Origin: a virus
Strand: one strand, 5' to 3'
Virus record (IMG/VR): IMGVR_UViG_3300031857_000347
Span: 1 to 46,552 of that record
Length of the DNA: 46,552 bases
The notes below the pieces were generated by a model. It ran no database searches, was not told the origin of the DNA, and saw only the letters and a program-made list of their open reading frames with translations. The first letter of the stretch is position 1; each line of letters starts with the position of its first letter. A program made the position numbers and the translations under genes. This document shows positions 44,600-46,552 of the stretch, in pieces.

Positions 44600-46228
44600 A
44601 TGAACAGCAACGCCCCCTTGTCCGCCGAGCGCATCCAGGAAATCGTGGAGGCGGTCGATCTGCACGGCACCAAGAAGGCTGCGGCCGACGCCTTGGGCAT
44701 CTCTCGGGACGCGGTGATCCGCGCCGTGCGCAAGGCAGAGGAGAACGCCACGGGTCGGGCCAAGGCGCCAGAGCGCGTGGACTTCGGGCTGCCGGCAAAG
44801 GGCAAGATCGCCCGCTACATCTTCACCTGCGCCCAGTCCAACACCAAGCTACACGACTGGACGTGGCGCAATCTCGTAGCCCTGGCCGAACACTACGGCG
44901 CCCGCATCCACGTCTCGCGCTTCACCTACAAGAAGGAAGCCTACGGGTCGAAGGCGGTCAAGCCCGGCAAGGGCGCAACGGCTGCCGACAAGGCGGACCT
45001 ATGGTACGACAAGCGGATCGAGCCCTTCATCTCCGACGAAGGCGCCAACGTGGCGCCGGGCCTCGTATGGTGCGGCGAGATGAACATCCTGCCCACGGCC
45101 ATCCGTCCGCTCTCGGGGATGGAGAGTTACACCGGCCGCAAGTCGGGCATCTTCCCCCACGCCAAGATCGCCATGGAGAGCATCGCTTCGCACAAGTCGG
45201 AGCCGACGAAGTTCAACTACACGACTGGCGCCGTGACGCTGCGCAACTACATCGCCAAGAAGGCGGGGCTCAAGGCCGAGTTCCACCACGGCTACGGCGG
45301 GCTCTTGGTCGAAGTCGACAGCGAGGGCTCCTGGTGGTGCCGCCAGTTGAACGCCGACAGCGAAGGCACAATCTATGACCTGGACGTGCGGGCGAGGCGC
45401 GGCCACGTCACGACAGGCCACCGGGTCGAGGCTGTGAACTGGGGAGACATCCACGTATCGGGCGAAGAGACGCCGAGCCTGACCGCTTGCTTCGGCAAGG
45501 ACGGCATCCTCGACACGCTGCGGCCAAGGTTCCAATTCCACCACGACGTATTCGACTTCCGCTTCAGCAACCACCACGATCGCAAGAACCCGCATCGCCG
45601 CTTCGAGCTTCATCTGTCGGGCAAGGACAGCGGGGTCGACGAACTCAAGAACGTGGCCCGATTTATCATGCACGATAGCTGGCGTGACTTCTGCAAGACC
45701 GTGGTCGTCGACAGCAACCACGACAACGCCATGACGCGCTGGCTGCGCGAGGCCGACTATCGCGAGGACCCCAAGAACGCGCTGCTGTTCCTGGCCGCCC
45801 AGCTTGAGGTCTATCAGGCCATCGCTGCGGGCGATAAGAAGTTCCATCTGGTGTCCTGGGCCGTCAACCGCATGGCGCCCGACTACGCCGCCACTCGTGG
45901 CAGAACCGTAAAGTTCCTCCATCAGGACGAGAGCTTCGTCATCTGCCCCGATGCCAACGGCGGCATCGAGTGCGGTATGCACGGGCACCAAGGACCCAAC
46001 GGTGCCAAGGGATCGGCCGCCGCGTTCTCTCGGATGGGCCGCAAGAGCAACATAGGCCATTCGCATAGCGCCTGCATCCACGATGGCACCTACGTCGCTG
46101 GCGTGACCGGGGCACTAGACCAGGGCTACAACGCCGGCCCGTCGTCGTGGTCGCATAGCCACGTGGTCACGTATGCCAACGGAAAACGCGCGATCCTGAC
46201 AGTGTGGGACGGCAAATGGAGGGCTTGA
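44600..46228 (+). CDS. HTH plus metallophosphoesterase-like protein (542 aa)
   Basis: The N-terminal part (residues about 8-45) has an HTH pattern: IQEIVEAVDLHGTKKAAADA, then LGISRDAVIRAVRKA. The rest resembles calcineurin-like phosphoesterases: VVVDSNHDNAM (like the GNHD motif, about 370) and, near the end, GHSHSACIH (like G-H-x-H, about 487-495). Some phages place similar large proteins among the replication genes; T5 A1 is one distant comparison. It may bind and cut or dephosphorylate nucleic acid. The acetyltransferase ATG (46216) overlaps its end by 13 bp. Confidence 0.6.
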   Translation: MNSNAPLSAERIQEIVEAVDLHGTKKAAADALGISRDAVIRAVRKAEENATGRAKAPERVDFGLPAKGKIARYIFTCAQSNTKLHDWTWRNLVALAEHYGARIHVSRFTYKKEAYGSKAVKPGKGATAADKADLWYDKRIEPFISDEGANVAPGLVWCGEMNILPTAIRPLSGMESYTGRKSGIFPHAKIAMESIASHKSEPTKFNYTTGAVTLRNYIAKKAGLKAEFHHGYGGLLVEVDSEGSWWCRQLNADSEGTIYDLDVRARRGHVTTGHRVEAVNWGDIHVSGEETPSLTACFGKDGILDTLRPRFQFHHDVFDFRFSNHHDRKNPHRRFELHLSGKDSGVDELKNVARFIMHDSWRDFCKTVVVDSNHDNAMTRWLREADYREDPKNALLFLAAQLEVYQAIAAGDKKFHLVSWAVNRMAPDYAATRGRTVKFLHQDESFVICPDANGGIECGMHGHQGPNGAKGSAAAFSRMGRKSNIGHSHSACIHDGTYVAGVTGALDQGYNAGPSSWSHSHVVTYANGKRAILTVWDGKWRA

Positions 46229-46552
46229 GAGTTAGGTCTGCCGACTTTGAAATTGGGGACCTCGACGACCTGGAGAAGCTGCACGCGAAGCTGTTCCCGA
46301 GCGACCTAATGCCCGAATGGGAGCTTGGGGATTGGGTCATCGCTACACACGCAGGCGATCCGTTCGGTTTCGTGGGCGTCGAGAGCCATTGGGCTGCAAG
46401 AGGCCCGGCGTATCTTTCCCGCGTCTGTGTCCTCCCGAGGTACGCAGGCAATGGCTTCGGCCGAATGTTGGTCAAGCGAGCCATGTCAAAGGCGCGCTCC
46501 CTCGGGCCGGAAATGTGGACCGACACGCGGAAGAACCCGGCCTCGGCCAACA
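46216..46552 (+). CDS. GNAT acetyltransferase, N-terminal part (runs off the contig)
   Basis: The gene begins at an ATG inside the end of the previous gene and is open to the contig end. It continues at base 4 of the window after the 126-bp overlap. Residues 1-70 are the usual N-terminal strands (RVRSADFEIGDLDDLEKLHA); the acetyl-CoA loop starts near residue 73. The complete protein has about 140 residues. Confidence 0.85.
   Translation, partial: MEGLRVRSADFEIGDLDDLEKLHAKLFPSDLMPEWELGDWVIATHAGDPFGFVGVESHWAARGPAYLSRVCVLPRYAGNGFGRMLVKRAMSKARSLGPEMWTDTRKNPASAN
46427..46552. repeat. Right copy of 126-bp terminal direct repeat
   Basis: Identical to bases 2-127. Removing one copy gives a circle of about 46,426 bp with an intact acetyltransferase gene over the join. 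Confidence 0.95.

Noticed and set aside
689-46228. Lysogeny module
   Set aside because: No integrase, excisionase, CI-like or partition gene recognised; the operator-like sites alone do not prove a temperate life style.

Overview
The window is, as far as the sequence shows, the complete genome of a tailed phage with a short tail (podovirus). Bases 2-127 are repeated exactly at 46427-46552, and one acetyltransferase gene runs off the right end and continues at the left end. The contig therefore closes into a circle of about 46,426 bp. The DNA is GC-rich. The virion genes belong to the Bordetella BPP-1/T7-like architecture: head-tail connector portal, Bbp19-like protein, scaffold, capsid, Bbp16-like cement, tail tubular proteins A and B, three internal virion proteins and a fibre with a T7-type N-terminus. 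The 3TM holin of gene-transfer-agent type and the base composition suggest an alphaproteobacterial host; that is inference. No integrase, RNA polymerase, tRNA, CRISPR array or reverse transcriptase was recognised.

Layout. (1) 26756 down to 689, minus strand: one long late operon. In transcription order it carries small terminase, two virion-like proteins and a 488-aa beta-rich protein, two tiny genes, a kinase-like protein, large terminase, portal, scaffold, capsid, cement, tail tubes, internal virion proteins (one of 1833 aa), tail fibre, and the lysis genes. A good sigma70-type promoter (26859-26887) starts it, and a second one sits before the capsid gene (18163-18191). (2) 26757-27547: divergent control region. 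(3) 27548-29662, plus strand: six genes in DNA that reads as less GC-rich than the rest, including an HhH glycosylase-like protein. (4) 29663-30067: a strong hairpin terminator, nine copies of TCGTGATA within 183 bp, and a promoter whose -10 box lies inside a perfect palindrome. (5) 30068-33263, plus strand: thirteen small, mostly unrecognised early genes ending in a strong bidirectional terminator. (6) 35280-33313, minus strand: a primase-polymerase/helicase. (7) 35410 to the right end and round to 685, plus strand: replication and nucleotide genes (SNF2 helicase, DUF2800 nuclease, DUF2815 ssDNA-binding protein, HD phosphohydrolase, family A DNA polymerase, ligase-domain fragment, resolvase, metallophosphoesterase-like protein, acetyltransferase, dATP/dGTP diphosphohydrolase).

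The most striking unexplained feature is a dispersed 16-bp near-palindrome, consensus GGTATYACGTRATMCC. I found twelve copies by eye, ten at gene boundaries, often sharing the G of a TAG stop codon or containing the next start codon. One copy contains the -10 box of a promoter. The iterated TCGTGATAC repeats next to that promoter share the half-site CGTGATAC. This looks like a genome-wide operator network, comparable in layout to the stoperators or start-associated sequences of some mycobacteriophages, with an unidentified binding protein.
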